From DASRWI01 sp035654655 (GTDB taxonomy: Bacteria; Bacteroidota; Ignavibacteria; Ignavibacteriales; Ignavibacteriaceae): 64,000 nucleotides of DNA. The notes beneath the pieces were generated by a model that saw only the letters and a program-made list of their open reading frames with translations, was not told the origin of the DNA and did no database searches. The DNA is taken from positions 1 to 64,000 of the forward strand of contig DASRWI010000018.1 of assembly GCA_035654655.1 (NCBI GenBank), in the 5' to 3' direction. The translations under genes and the position numbers were made by a program. Positions 54,079-63,161 of this stretch are shown here, piece after piece. How positions within the stretch are numbered: position 1 is the first letter of the stretch; the number at the start of each line of letters is the position of its first letter.

Positions 54079-54912
54079 ATGTTCAAAAATTTAATTATAA
54101 TTTTAATCATTACTTCATTCTCATTATTAGGATGTAAAAAAAATAATCCTACTGAACCTGATTCAAACAACACTCAAAAAGGTTGGAATCTGGTTTGGGC
54201 AGATGAATTTAATTATACAGGATTACCTGATTCTACAAAATGGAGATTTGAAGTCGGTGGTCATGGATGGGGTAATAACGAACTTCAGTATTATACTGAT
54301 AGAAGATTATCAAATGCAAGAGTTGAAAATGATAATCTTGTAATCGAAGCCCGAAAGGAATTGTGGGAAGGGAAGGATTATACTTCTACAAGACTTAATT
54401 CAACCGGACAAGGTAATTGGACCTATGGAAGAATTGAGATAAAAGCTAAACTTCCTTATGGCAAAGGCACCTGGCCTGCTTTATGGATGCTTGCTTCTAA
54501 TTGGACCTATGGCGATGGCGGTTGGCCTGCTAACGGCGAGATTGATATTATGGAGCACGTTGGATATGATTATGGATGGATTCATGGTTCAATACATACA
54601 ACTGCTTATAATCATAAAATTGGAACACAAAAATCAGGTTCAATTAGATTTACAGATGTCGCAACCAATTATCATATTTATGCAATTGAATGGGATGCTG
54701 ATACAATAGACTATTATGTTGATGCAACAAAATATTTTTCTTTTGCAAACGAACATAAAGGTTATCAATATTGGCCTTTTGATAAAGACTTTCATTTAAT
54801 CTTTAATATTGCTGTTGGTGGTGATTGGGGCGGTGCTCAAGGAGTTGATCCTACAATTTTCCCACAAAAAATGTTAATTGATTACGTAAGAGTTTACAAG
54901 TTCGTTGAATAA
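54079..54912 (+). CDS. GH16 endo-beta-1,3-glucanase (laminarinase-like) lipoprotein
   Basis: 277 residues from the ATG at 54079 (AAAGGA 6 bases upstream); an in-frame ATG at 54052 lies inside the terminator and is rejected. Lipoprotein signal with Cys19 (FSLLGCKK). The catalytic motif is GEIDIMEHVG (Glu154, Asp156, Glu159), the ExDxxxE form with an extra Met typical of laminarinases, preceded by WPALWML and followed by GGDWGG. Likely anchored at the outer membrane surface or periplasmic face and cleaves beta-1,3 or mixed-linkage glucan. Seventeen bases separate it from the next GH3 gene. Confidence 0.94.
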   Translation: MFKNLIIILIITSFSLLGCKKNNPTEPDSNNTQKGWNLVWADEFNYTGLPDSTKWRFEVGGHGWGNNELQYYTDRRLSNARVENDNLVIEARKELWEGKDYTSTRLNSTGQGNWTYGRIEIKAKLPYGKGTWPALWMLASNWTYGDGGWPANGEIDIMEHVGYDYGWIHGSIHTTAYNHKIGTQKSGSIRFTDVATNYHIYAIEWDADTIDYYVDATKYFSFANEHKGYQYWPFDKDFHLIFNIAVGGDWGGAQGVDPTIFPQKMLIDYVRVYKFVE

Positions 54913-54929
54913 AATTTATAAGGTTTATA

Positions 54930-57900
54930 ATGAGTTCTTTTTGGAAAATATTAATAGTTAGTACAGTTTTTACTTTAAGCACTTTTGCCCAAACATTAAC
55001 ACAAAAGATAGATTCACTTGTAAGCAAGATGACTCTACAGGAAAAAGTCCTTCAGCTTCATCAGGAAGGGGGCTTCAATACTGCTGATAATAGTCGACTT
55101 AAAATTCCAGGCTTTATAATGGCTGATGGTCCTCACGGTGTTAGAGATGGATTAGCAACAAGTTTTCCAGTAGGAATCTCCATGGCCGCAACGTGGGATG
55201 TTAATATGATTTATCGCGTTGGTGTTGCAATGGGAGAAGAATTTTTAGGTAAAGGAAAACATCAGGCTTTAGGACCTTGCATGGATTTAACTAAGGATCC
55301 GCGCAATGGCAGAAGTCCTGAAAGTGGTGGAGAAGACCCATTCCTTTGTGCACAGATAACCAGTTCAATGATAAAAGGTATGCAAACAACCGGGGTAATT
55401 GCAACCGCCAAACATTTTAATCTCGATTCTCGTCAGGATGGTAGATTAACTAACAACTATGTTGCAAGTAAAAGAAATCTTCTCGAGCATCTTGGGTTAA
55501 ATTATCGTACTGCAATTCAGGAAGCTGGTGTCCTAAGTATTATGAATGCTTATAATCTTGTTAACGGAAAAAAATGTGCAGAAAATCCAGAATTGTTAAC
55601 AGATATTTTGCGTACGCATTGGGGATTTCCATTTTATGTTGTATCAGATTGGGGTTCAATCTGGTCAACTCAGAAAGCAATTACTGCAGGCTGCAATATT
55701 GAAATGGGTTCAACTTTATATCAAAATGAATTATATAATTTAGTTATAACGAATCAAGTACCCGTCAGCTATATTGATGATGCTGTTAGAAAGGTTTTAA
55801 GAACAAAATTTGCTGCAGGGATGATGAACCATTATCCTGTTGGTGATTATGAATCAATTAATAGTGATGAACATAAACAAATTTGTCTTGAAGCTGGAAG
55901 AAAATCATTAGTATTATTAAAGAATGTCGGAAACATACTTCCTATAAATAAAAATACGGTCACAAAAATTGCTATCATTGGACCAAGTGCAAATATTGCT
56001 CAGATAGATGGTTCAGGTTCAAGTTATGTAAACCCATTTTATAATATTACTCCAAGGCAAGGACTTGAAAATAAAATAGGAACAACAAAAGTTGTTTATT
56101 CATTAGGATGTACAATTAGTAGTACTGATACTTCAAGATATGCTGAAGCTTTAAATTTAGCTGCTACATCTCAATATGTTATTTTTGTTGGTGGATTAGA
56201 CCCTTCACAGGAAGGTGAAGGATTTGATAGAGTTGGTGGTTCAATAAACTTACCCGGTAAACAGCAGGATTTAATAAACAGACTAGCTGCTGTTAATCCA
56301 AACATTATTGTTGTTATTAAAAGTGGTGGTATTTGCGGATTAAATGCTTGTATCAATAATATTAAAGGTCTTATATATGCCTTCTATCCGGGACAAGAAG
56401 GAGGTAATGCAATAGCTGATGTTATTTTCGGAGATTACAACCCCGCCGGTAGATTACCTGTTACAATGCCAAAAACAGATACTCAATTACCTACAAGAGA
56501 TTTTGATTTTAATAATGATTGGGGTTCAGGTTATAGGTGGTTCGATAAACTTGATTATATTCCCCAGTTTGCGTTTGGGTATGGATTAAGCTACACAACT
56601 TATTCTTACAGCAATTTAAGTATTACTCCCGGTTCTGCTTCAGTAGGTGATAAGATCACTGTTAGCGCAAATGTTACTAATACTGGCAGTGTAGCCGGAG
56701 AAGAAGTGGTTCAATTATACATTACTGATAATGTAGCTTCAATGCAAATGCCTGACAAGCAGCTTAAAGGATTTAAAAGAATTGCTCTTCAACCGGGAGA
56801 AACAAAAACAGTAACATTCCAGCTTACTTCTGAAGAATTCTATTATTTTGATGAAGTAAGTAATTCATATAAAGTTGAACCTGGAGAATTTACAATTAAA
56901 GTCGGAGGTTCATCTGATAATCTTCCACTTATAGGTAATTTAATTTTAAATGATGCTCCTGTTAAACCAGATTTGAGAATTACCTGGGTGAAAACAATAC
57001 CAGCTTTTCCTGTAGTAGGAGATACTGTAATATTTTTAGCAGGTGTTAAAAATCAGGGAACAGGTTCAAGTCCTTTAGGAACAAATCATAAAATAATTTT
57101 TAAAGTTAATGAACAAATTGTAGCAGGTTCAGTAGATTTCAGTTCATCAATTGCAACAGCATCATTAAGAACTGTAGAATCTATTTCTTCTCAGCCATTT
57201 ATAGTAACAAATTTGGGTGAATATAATATAAGCGCCGTTATCGATCCTGATAATACAATACTTGAATGTATTGAAGATAATAATAATTATTCATCAACTT
57301 TTAAAGTTGGGACAGTACCACCATCTAATTTAGCTTTATTCTGCAACGTAACAGTTACTTCTCAGGAAGATACTATGTATGGGGGAAGAAAAGCAGTCGA
57401 TGGGAATAAAGGTACAAGATGGTCGTCAGCTTTCAGTGACCCTCAATCAATTATTGTCGACCTTGGGAGCATCAAGCATTTTAATAAAATAGTAATTTAT
57501 TGGGAAGCAGCTTACGGCAAGGATTATCATATACAGGTTTCTAATGATAATAGTAGTTGGACATTAATTTCTTCAGTCCAAAATGGTGATGGTGGAATAG
57601 ATGTAATTAATAAAATTGTTGATGCCAGGTATATTAAAGTTTTAGGAGTTCATAGAGCAACACAATATGGTTATTCAATTTATGAATTGGAAGTTTATAA
57701 TATTGAAGAGTTAGGGATTACTCCTGAAGATGAATTAATAACTATTTCGGATTATCAGCTTGAGCAAAATTATCCTAATCCATTTAATCCTTCTACAACT
57801 ATTGCCTATAACCTTCCATTAGATAGCTATGTTAGCTTATCAATTTATGATGTACTTGGACAAAAAATTGGTGATATAATAACTGGTTTCCAGCAAAAAG

Positions 57901-58028
57901 GTTATCATACTAAAGTTTTTAATGGTGAAAATTTATCTGCCGGTATTTATCTATATAAATTAGAAGCAAAATCTTCAGACGGAAGCAAATCGTTTGTTTC
58001 AAGCAAGAAATTTGTTCTTCTTAAATAG
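54930..58028 (+). CDS. T9SS-exported GH3 glucosidase with CARDB and F5/8-type C domains
   Basis: 1032 residues, signal peptide MSSFWKILIVSTVFTLSTFA. GH3 N-domain ~22-290 with KHFNLDSRQDGR and nucleophile Asp240 (FYVVSDWGSIW); C-domain ~310-535; Fn3-like ~560-640 (LKGFKRIALQPGETKTV). A CARDB domain follows (~655-775), then an F5/8 type C (discoidin) domain (~785-925: AVDGNKGTRWSSAFSDPQSIIVDLGSIKHFNKIVIYWEAAYG), and a T9SS end (NYPNPFNPSTTIAY). The two added modules probably bind polysaccharide. This is the one surface-exported GH3 of the three in the window. AAGG precedes the ATG. Confidence 0.93.
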   Translation: MSSFWKILIVSTVFTLSTFAQTLTQKIDSLVSKMTLQEKVLQLHQEGGFNTADNSRLKIPGFIMADGPHGVRDGLATSFPVGISMAATWDVNMIYRVGVAMGEEFLGKGKHQALGPCMDLTKDPRNGRSPESGGEDPFLCAQITSSMIKGMQTTGVIATAKHFNLDSRQDGRLTNNYVASKRNLLEHLGLNYRTAIQEAGVLSIMNAYNLVNGKKCAENPELLTDILRTHWGFPFYVVSDWGSIWSTQKAITAGCNIEMGSTLYQNELYNLVITNQVPVSYIDDAVRKVLRTKFAAGMMNHYPVGDYESINSDEHKQICLEAGRKSLVLLKNVGNILPINKNTVTKIAIIGPSANIAQIDGSGSSYVNPFYNITPRQGLENKIGTTKVVYSLGCTISSTDTSRYAEALNLAATSQYVIFVGGLDPSQEGEGFDRVGGSINLPGKQQDLINRLAAVNPNIIVVIKSGGICGLNACINNIKGLIYAFYPGQEGGNAIADVIFGDYNPAGRLPVTMPKTDTQLPTRDFDFNNDWGSGYRWFDKLDYIPQFAFGYGLSYTTYSYSNLSITPGSASVGDKITVSANVTNTGSVAGEEVVQLYITDNVASMQMPDKQLKGFKRIALQPGETKTVTFQLTSEEFYYFDEVSNSYKVEPGEFTIKVGGSSDNLPLIGNLILNDAPVKPDLRITWVKTIPAFPVVGDTVIFLAGVKNQGTGSSPLGTNHKIIFKVNEQIVAGSVDFSSSIATASLRTVESISSQPFIVTNLGEYNISAVIDPDNTILECIEDNNNYSSTFKVGTVPPSNLALFCNVTVTSQEDTMYGGRKAVDGNKGTRWSSAFSDPQSIIVDLGSIKHFNKIVIYWEAAYGKDYHIQVSNDNSSWTLISSVQNGDGGIDVINKIVDARYIKVLGVHRATQYGYSIYELEVYNIEELGITPEDELITISDYQLEQNYPNPFNPSTTIAYNLPLDSYVSLSIYDVLGQKIGDIITGFQQKGYHTKVFNGENLSAGIYLYKLEAKSSDGSKSFVSSKKFVLLK

Positions 58029-58051
58029 TATTCTATGGTGGTGGATTAATG

Positions 58052-58082
58052 AGCGGAAGCATTTTTTGTTTCCGCTTTTTTT
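58052..58082 (+). terminator. Rho-independent terminator at the end of the glucan region
   Basis: Stem AGCGGAAGC / GTTTCCGCT (one G:U pair), loop ATTTTTT, followed by seven T. Confidence 0.85.
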
Positions 58083-58202
58083 ATGCAAAATATTTTAAAA
58101 TTTCTTTAAAAACTTCTTTAATTAAAGTAGTTTTATCCCTAACTTTACTTAATTATTTTTTAATCAAGAACTTTTTCTCATTATCTTTAATAGAATACTT
58201 TT

Positions 58203-59420
58203 ATGGAATGGATCTTACTAATTTTATGGCTCTTCATAATCAATGGGGGATTATCTAGTCAGTATATTTTAAATTGGATGGGAAACCAACCAAAATATAC
58301 TGGTGGCAAACCTATTGAAATTTCTTCTGGTGTGATGACATTTTGGAGAGAGATTTCCAAATTTCTTTGGGCTTTTATAGCTGTTATCATTGAAGTAATA
58401 AGAGGGAAAAAAATAAAATATTTATGGCCGGGTAGCTTATCAATGATTACCATAGTCATTTGCGGATTTACCGGAGTAATTGAAAATATAGGTTTCTTCT
58501 ACTTGCCAAGATATTATTCACCTCACTTGTATGCTCCATATGTAAATCTTTATTTGGCAATGCTTCCTTTCTTTGGATATTTTTTATTTAATGCTCCTAT
58601 AAGAAAAGAACATTGGATTGGTATTACGTTGGTAGTTATTGGTTTAGGTGCACCTCATATACCTAGAATGATGGGTGCTAATACAGATCCTAATGCAATT
58701 TTAGATTTTTCAGCAATAGTTTGGATTGTCATCATTAATTTATGTCTTCTTTCACAGCAAGTTTTAAATAATAAAACCGTTCAAACTGCTTTACCAAATG
58801 TTGGACCAAATGCATTAGTGTTCTGGAGAGAAATCTGGAAGTTGGTGTTTATTAGTTCTGCCTTAATAATATTCCCTATAATGGCTAATGCATTAAGAGT
58901 CCATATTCCTGAACAGGTTCCCGTTAATAAATTTGAAACAAAAATTATAAAAGAATTAGACCCTGTTAAACAAAAAAGTAAGATAGATTTTCTTTTAACG
59001 AAATATGATAAAGTGGGTGAAAACTATAATCTCAAAAAGGGTTTAAGTGAAGTTGAAGAAAGAGAAGTGAAGGATATAATTTCTTCGACAAAATATGAAA
59101 GATTCTTCTCTTTATTTGAAGGGAAAATATTGCCTAACAACTGGCTGCCTATAATTTTTGTTGTACTTGCAGGTATATCAGGATACATATATAGCTTTGG
59201 GTTCTTTAAGCTTTCAAAATATGCTGCACATTTTTGGGTACCTTATACTAATGTGTGGCTTGCTCTTCTGCCTTTTATAATGCTTTTATTTGGTAAGGAA
59301 GTTACTACCTATCAAATAATTGGAGCAGCTATAGTAAGTGTTGGTCTTGTTGTTGGAGTTTCTGATTATAGCAGGAATAAGGTAGTGGAGATAGAAAAGA
59401 AGTTCAAAGAGAAAGAATAA
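58203..59420 (+). CDS. Internally duplicated multi-spanning membrane protein (DMT/EamA-like), function unknown
   Basis: 405 residues, about ten membrane helices. The two halves repeat: LSSQYILN ... FWREISKFLWAF (18-58) and LSQQVLNN ... FWREIWKLVF (183-216), and again IENIGFFYLPRYYSPHLYAPYVNLYLAMLPF (93-123) and a matching segment with GFFKLSKYAAHFWVPYTNVWLALLPF near the C-terminus. The layout is that of drug/metabolite or nucleotide-sugar transporters (5+5 helices). A charged segment of about 80 residues (~233-312) is inserted in the second half. No substrate can be proposed; it lies between terminators as a single gene. Confidence 0.75.
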   Translation: MEWILLILWLFIINGGLSSQYILNWMGNQPKYTGGKPIEISSGVMTFWREISKFLWAFIAVIIEVIRGKKIKYLWPGSLSMITIVICGFTGVIENIGFFYLPRYYSPHLYAPYVNLYLAMLPFFGYFLFNAPIRKEHWIGITLVVIGLGAPHIPRMMGANTDPNAILDFSAIVWIVIINLCLLSQQVLNNKTVQTALPNVGPNALVFWREIWKLVFISSALIIFPIMANALRVHIPEQVPVNKFETKIIKELDPVKQKSKIDFLLTKYDKVGENYNLKKGLSEVEEREVKDIISSTKYERFFSLFEGKILPNNWLPIIFVVLAGISGYIYSFGFFKLSKYAAHFWVPYTNVWLALLPFIMLLFGKEVTTYQIIGAAIVSVGLVVGVSDYSRNKVVEIEKKFKEKE

Positions 59421-59436
59421 AATTTAAGTATTTATC

Positions 59437-59467
59437 AAAGAGCATTCAATTTTGAATGCTCTTTTTT
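59437..59467 (+). terminator. Rho-independent terminator
   Basis: 13-bp stem AAAGAGCATTCAA / TTGAATGCTCTTT around TT, followed by further T, about 16 bases after the membrane protein stop. Confidence 0.88.
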
Positions 59468-59604
59468 ATTTTAAATGGTATTATTATAATCTTAAAAAAT
59501 ACAAGGTACATGTCTTTTGAAATGGTTAAGGATTATTGTTATTTTAGTTTCATGTTTAACTTTAGCTGATATATAATCTTGAGTAAAAGTAAAAGGATTT
59601 AACA

Positions 59605-61161
59605 ATGAGCAAAGAAAAATTTAGTGAGCAAATTCAATCTGCTTATAAATCAGATTCAAAAAGAATTCTTATTGGCGGAGCTATTTATGAAGGAGCACCT
59701 GTTGATAATCTTCAAATAAATATCCCTTTAGGTATGTTTAACAGGCACGGTTTAATTGCAGGTGCTACAGGAACGGGTAAAACTAAAACCTTGCAAATTT
59801 TAATAGAACGACTTTCAGATAATTCGATTCCTGTTTTATGTATGGATATTAAAGGAGATTTAAGTGGATTAGCAAAAGAAGGGGTCTTAAATCCAAAGAT
59901 TGAAGAACGACAAAATAAAATAGGTGAAGTTTTTACTCCTAAAAAATATCCTGTAGAACTACTTTCTCTCTCTGGAAAAGATGGGGCTCAATTAAGAGCA
60001 ACTGTTTCAGAGTTCGGTCCGGTGCTATTTTCCAAAATTTTAGAACTAAATGATACACAAGCAGGTTTGATTTCAATATTATTTAAGTACTGCGATGATA
60101 ACAAAATTCCTTTACTTGACCTTCCTGATATTAAAAAAATATTAAATTATTCTGTGAATGAGGGTAAGAAGGAACTTGAAGAGCTTTATGGTAAAATTTC
60201 CACCACTTCTGCAGGAACTATTTTGAGGAAAATTGTAGAACTTGAACAGCAGGGGGCAGGTTTATTTTTTGGCGAGACTTCTTTTGACACTCAGGATTTA
60301 ATTAAAATTGATGAAAATGGTAATGGTTATATATCCATTTTAAGAGTAAATGATATACAGGATAAACCAAAATTATTTTCAACTTTTATGTTAAGTCTAC
60401 TGGCTGAGATTTATTCTTCTTTCCCTGAAGAAGGAGATTTAGATATGCCTAAGCTTGTAATTTTTATTGATGAAGCACACCTGATTTTTAATGAAGCATC
60501 TAAAGCTTTGCTTGACCAGATTGAAACAATCATAAAATTAATTCGCTCAAAAGGAGTTGGAATATTTTTCTGCACTCAGAATCCAACTGATGTTCCAAGG
60601 ATTGTACTAAGCCAGTTAGGCTTGAAAATTCAACATGCACTAAGAGCATTTACTGCTGCAGATAGAAAGATGATTAAACTTACAGCAGAAAATTATCCTG
60701 AGTCCGAATTCTATAAGACAGATGAACTTCTTACTTCATTGGGGATTGGTGAAGCAGCTGTTACAGCATTAAGTGAAAAAGGAGTGCCAACACCATTAAC
60801 TGCAGTGTTATTATGTGCACCCAGAACAAGAATGGACACATTATCTGATAATGAAATACAGGATATACTAAATAAATCTAAGTTAATTTCTAAGTATAAA
60901 GAAACTATTAATAGAGAAAGTGCTTATGAAATTTTAAATAAGAAAATTGAAGAATTCAATTCTCCTGAAAAACAAGAGCAGCTTCAAAAAGAAACAAGGA
61001 CTACAACTAAACCGGAGAAAAGTACTTTTGAAAAAGTTATAAATGATCCTATTACAAAACAAGTAGGCAGAACTGTTGCACGTGAAGTAACAAGAGGATT
61101 ACTTGGAGTTTTAGGATTAGGAGGCTCAACAAGACGAAAAAAATCTAAAGGATGGTTTTAA
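59605..61161 (+). CDS. HerA-like ATPase, DUF853 family (YjgR-like)
   Basis: 518 residues, close to E. coli YjgR in length. N-terminal INIPLGMFNRHGLIAGATGTGKTKTLQILIERL contains the Walker A motif (53-60). Later parts carry CMDIKGDLSGLAKEG, the Walker B segment LVIFIDEAHLIFNEA and KGVGIFFCTQNPTDVPRIVLSQLGLKIQHALRAFTAADRK, all characteristic of the family. A basic C-terminal tail (STRRKKSKGWF) ends the protein. The family belongs to the FtsK-HerA ATPases; its cellular role is not established. AAAGGA lies 7 bases before the ATG. Confidence 0.92.
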   Translation: MSKEKFSEQIQSAYKSDSKRILIGGAIYEGAPVDNLQINIPLGMFNRHGLIAGATGTGKTKTLQILIERLSDNSIPVLCMDIKGDLSGLAKEGVLNPKIEERQNKIGEVFTPKKYPVELLSLSGKDGAQLRATVSEFGPVLFSKILELNDTQAGLISILFKYCDDNKIPLLDLPDIKKILNYSVNEGKKELEELYGKISTTSAGTILRKIVELEQQGAGLFFGETSFDTQDLIKIDENGNGYISILRVNDIQDKPKLFSTFMLSLLAEIYSSFPEEGDLDMPKLVIFIDEAHLIFNEASKALLDQIETIIKLIRSKGVGIFFCTQNPTDVPRIVLSQLGLKIQHALRAFTAADRKMIKLTAENYPESEFYKTDELLTSLGIGEAAVTALSEKGVPTPLTAVLLCAPRTRMDTLSDNEIQDILNKSKLISKYKETINRESAYEILNKKIEEFNSPEKQEQLQKETRTTTKPEKSTFEKVINDPITKQVGRTVAREVTRGLLGVLGLGGSTRRKKSKGWF

Positions 61162-61165
61162 TATT

Positions 61166-61186
61166 AAGGGAGTTAGCAACTCCCTT
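61166..61186. terminator. Hairpin terminator between convergent genes
   Basis: 9-bp stem AAGGGAGTT / AACTCCCTT, loop AGC, followed by TTTAATTTTA; located between the HerA-like gene and the opposite-strand NTF2-like gene. Confidence 0.8.
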
Positions 61187-61191
61187 TAATT

Positions 61192-61647
61192 TTACATCGG
61201 ATGTACTTCTTCAGGTAAACTAACACCAAGTTGTTTTAATATACCGAAAATACCTCCACCAGGTACTTTTTCCACATTTATATTTTCAATCTTTTCATTT
61301 TTTAATTTAATATCTATTCTTTCTTCAGGTAATTTTATGTACTTATCTGTGGCCGGAATATTTTTTATTTCTGGTATTGGAGAAGGCATTTCATTTTTAT
61401 GAGTACCGGTTAATCTAACTGAAATTTCAATAACATCAGGGGTTTGTTTGATAAAATTTGCATTAAACTTAAAATCAGGCATTCCTTTATTTAAAGCTTT
61501 GTGCACATTTAAATACTCTTTGCTCCCTAATGGTTCGGGAGTAATTCCTGTGAATTTAAAATCTTCAGACAGCAAACCCTCGGCCTTTTTGAAATCGTTT
61601 TTCTCGATTGCAGAAAGGAACTGTTCAACTATATCTCTGTTCATCAT
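61192..61647 (-). CDS. SnoaL/NTF2-like protein, paralogue A
   Basis: 151 residues with the cone-shaped NTF2/SnoaL-like pattern: VEQFLSAIEKNDFKKAEGLLSEDFKFTGITPEPLGSKEYLNVHKALNKGMPDFKFNANF. A strong ribosome site (GAGGTGA) precedes two adjacent ATG codons at 61647 and 61644. The family includes polyketide cyclases, isomerases and non-catalytic proteins, so function is open. It is a tandem paralogue of the gene at 61787 (shared FLSAIEKNDFxKAExLL and PDFKFN), 139 bases apart on the same strand. Confidence 0.8.
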   Translation of the reverse strand: MMNRDIVEQFLSAIEKNDFKKAEGLLSEDFKFTGITPEPLGSKEYLNVHKALNKGMPDFKFNANFIKQTPDVIEISVRLTGTHKNEMPSPIPEIKNIPATDKYIKLPEERIDIKLKNEKIENINVEKVPGGGIFGILKQLGVSLPEEVHPM

Positions 61648-61786
61648 ACATCACCTCATATTAAAAGTTATATTTTTTTAGTACCACCAAATTATTATTT
61701 ACTATATTTATAATTATCTCTTTTATCACTACTTTCTAAATATTTGTAACTGAATGCTAGTGTGGGTTATTGAATTCATTAAATAA

Positions 61787-62233
61787 TTATGGATATTTTT
61801 CATCTAAAGGAGTAAAGAACCCCATCATTTTAAATAATCCCACAATACCTTCATCTTTAACTACGTGAAAATTCATACTTTCAATTTTTCCTTTATCAAC
61901 TATAATTTCAACTTTTTCTTCTGGTAAAGCAATATAATGGGGTAAGGATTTAAACATTTTTAACTCTCCGGGCATATCTTCCTGTTGATTTCCGGTTAAT
62001 GAAATTGTTAATTCAACATATTCTCCATGTTCATTTATAAACTTTGGATTAAATTTAAAATCAGGAAAAGATTTTGCAAATACTTTGTATAAGCGTATAG
62101 ATTCTTTCATATCTAAAGGTTCTGAGGTTATTCCGGTAAACTTGAAATCTGCTGCTAAAAGACTTTCAGCCTTATTAAAATCATTTTTTTCTATGGCTGA
62201 AAGGAATTGCTTCGCAATTTTTTGATTATCCAT
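61787..62233 (-). CDS. SnoaL/NTF2-like protein, paralogue B
   Basis: 148 residues, same fold and motif order as paralogue A (AKQFLSAIEKNDFNKAESLLAADFKFTGITSEPLDMKESIRLYKVFAKSFPDFKFNPKF ... ALPEEKVEIIVDKGKIESMNFHVVKDEGIVGLFKMMGFFTPLDE). GAGGT precedes the ATG by about 7 bases. Together with paralogue A it is a recent-looking tandem duplication. Substrate and function are unknown. Confidence 0.8.
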   Translation of the reverse strand: MDNQKIAKQFLSAIEKNDFNKAESLLAADFKFTGITSEPLDMKESIRLYKVFAKSFPDFKFNPKFINEHGEYVELTISLTGNQQEDMPGELKMFKSLPHYIALPEEKVEIIVDKGKIESMNFHVVKDEGIVGLFKMMGFFTPLDEKYP

Positions 62234-62361
62234 ATTTTCTACCTCGTTATTATTTTAATTTTCTTACGATATAGAAAATTATATACAAATTATCCTATCA
62301 TTTTATAATTAATCACGGGAAAAAAGTTGTATGATTTGGTATACTAATTTGATATGAGCTG

Positions 62362-63081
62362 CTATACTTTTTCTCGTAAATTTGACTTCTGGAACACATT
62401 TAAAAATTTATTTGCGAACGCAGGACCTTTACCTTCATCTTCATGTTTGAAGAATATATATGCATCTTTCCAATTGTGTTCAATAATTTTTTTCTGGATA
62501 GCTTTTAATGATTTATCATTATATTCTAATCTCCGTAATCTAAGATAAATCCAATCAGCAGTAGGGATAATATCATTTATCGGATTTTCTTCTGTATCTG
62601 AAAGACAAAGAGCAAAGTTATGTTCTCTAAGAAATGCATAAACTTCATCATCAAACCAACTCTGATGGCGGAACTCAAATGCAGCTTTAATATTATCAGG
62701 AATAGTTTCTACAAAGGGTTGTAATCTATCCATATATTTTTTGAAGTAGGGAGGAAATTGAAATAAGATTGGGCCAAGATTATTATCAAGTACTTGAACA
62801 GTATTAATTAAATAATTTATAGGGTCATTGCTTTCAATGTTTTTGCTATGAGTGATTCTTTTAGGCGATTTAATAATAAATTTAAAATCAACAGGAACAT
62901 CATTCTTCCAGGATTTGAGAACATCAGCCTTGGGCATTCTGTAAAAAGTATTATTTATTTCAACAGTATTAAAATGCTCAGCATAATATTTTAACATTTT
63001 CTTTTCTGAAAGATCAGAAGGATAGAAATTACCTTTCCATTCTTTATAACTATAGCCACTTGTTCCAACATATAAATTCAT
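62362..63081 (-). CDS. DUF72 family protein (YecE-like)
   Basis: 239 residues from the ATG at 63081 (MNLYVGTSGYSYKEWKGNFYPSDLSEKKMLKYYAEHFNTVEINNTFYRMP), the standard opening of DUF72; an ATG at 63093 adds four residues. Further family segments are FKFIIKSPKRITHSKNI, LGPILFQFPPYFKKYMDRL, AAFEFRHQSWFDDEVYAFLREHNFALCLSD, WIYLRLRR and the late FKHEDEGKGPAFANKF. The fold is a TIM barrel with unknown activity. No operon partner is obvious. Confidence 0.92.
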   Translation of the reverse strand: MNLYVGTSGYSYKEWKGNFYPSDLSEKKMLKYYAEHFNTVEINNTFYRMPKADVLKSWKNDVPVDFKFIIKSPKRITHSKNIESNDPINYLINTVQVLDNNLGPILFQFPPYFKKYMDRLQPFVETIPDNIKAAFEFRHQSWFDDEVYAFLREHNFALCLSDTEENPINDIIPTADWIYLRLRRLEYNDKSLKAIQKKIIEHNWKDAYIFFKHEDEGKGPAFANKFLNVFQKSNLREKV

Positions 63082-63161
63082 AGTATATCTCATTATAATT
63101 CATAAAATCAAAGAGATAATATTATGAAAAAAGTTTAAATCCGGTGCTTATAAACAAAGTT

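Noticed and set aside
58049..58258. Small + strand reading frame of 69 codons
   Set aside because: It starts inside the terminator hairpin of the GH3 gene and overlaps the start of the membrane protein gene; no ribosome site or family resemblance.
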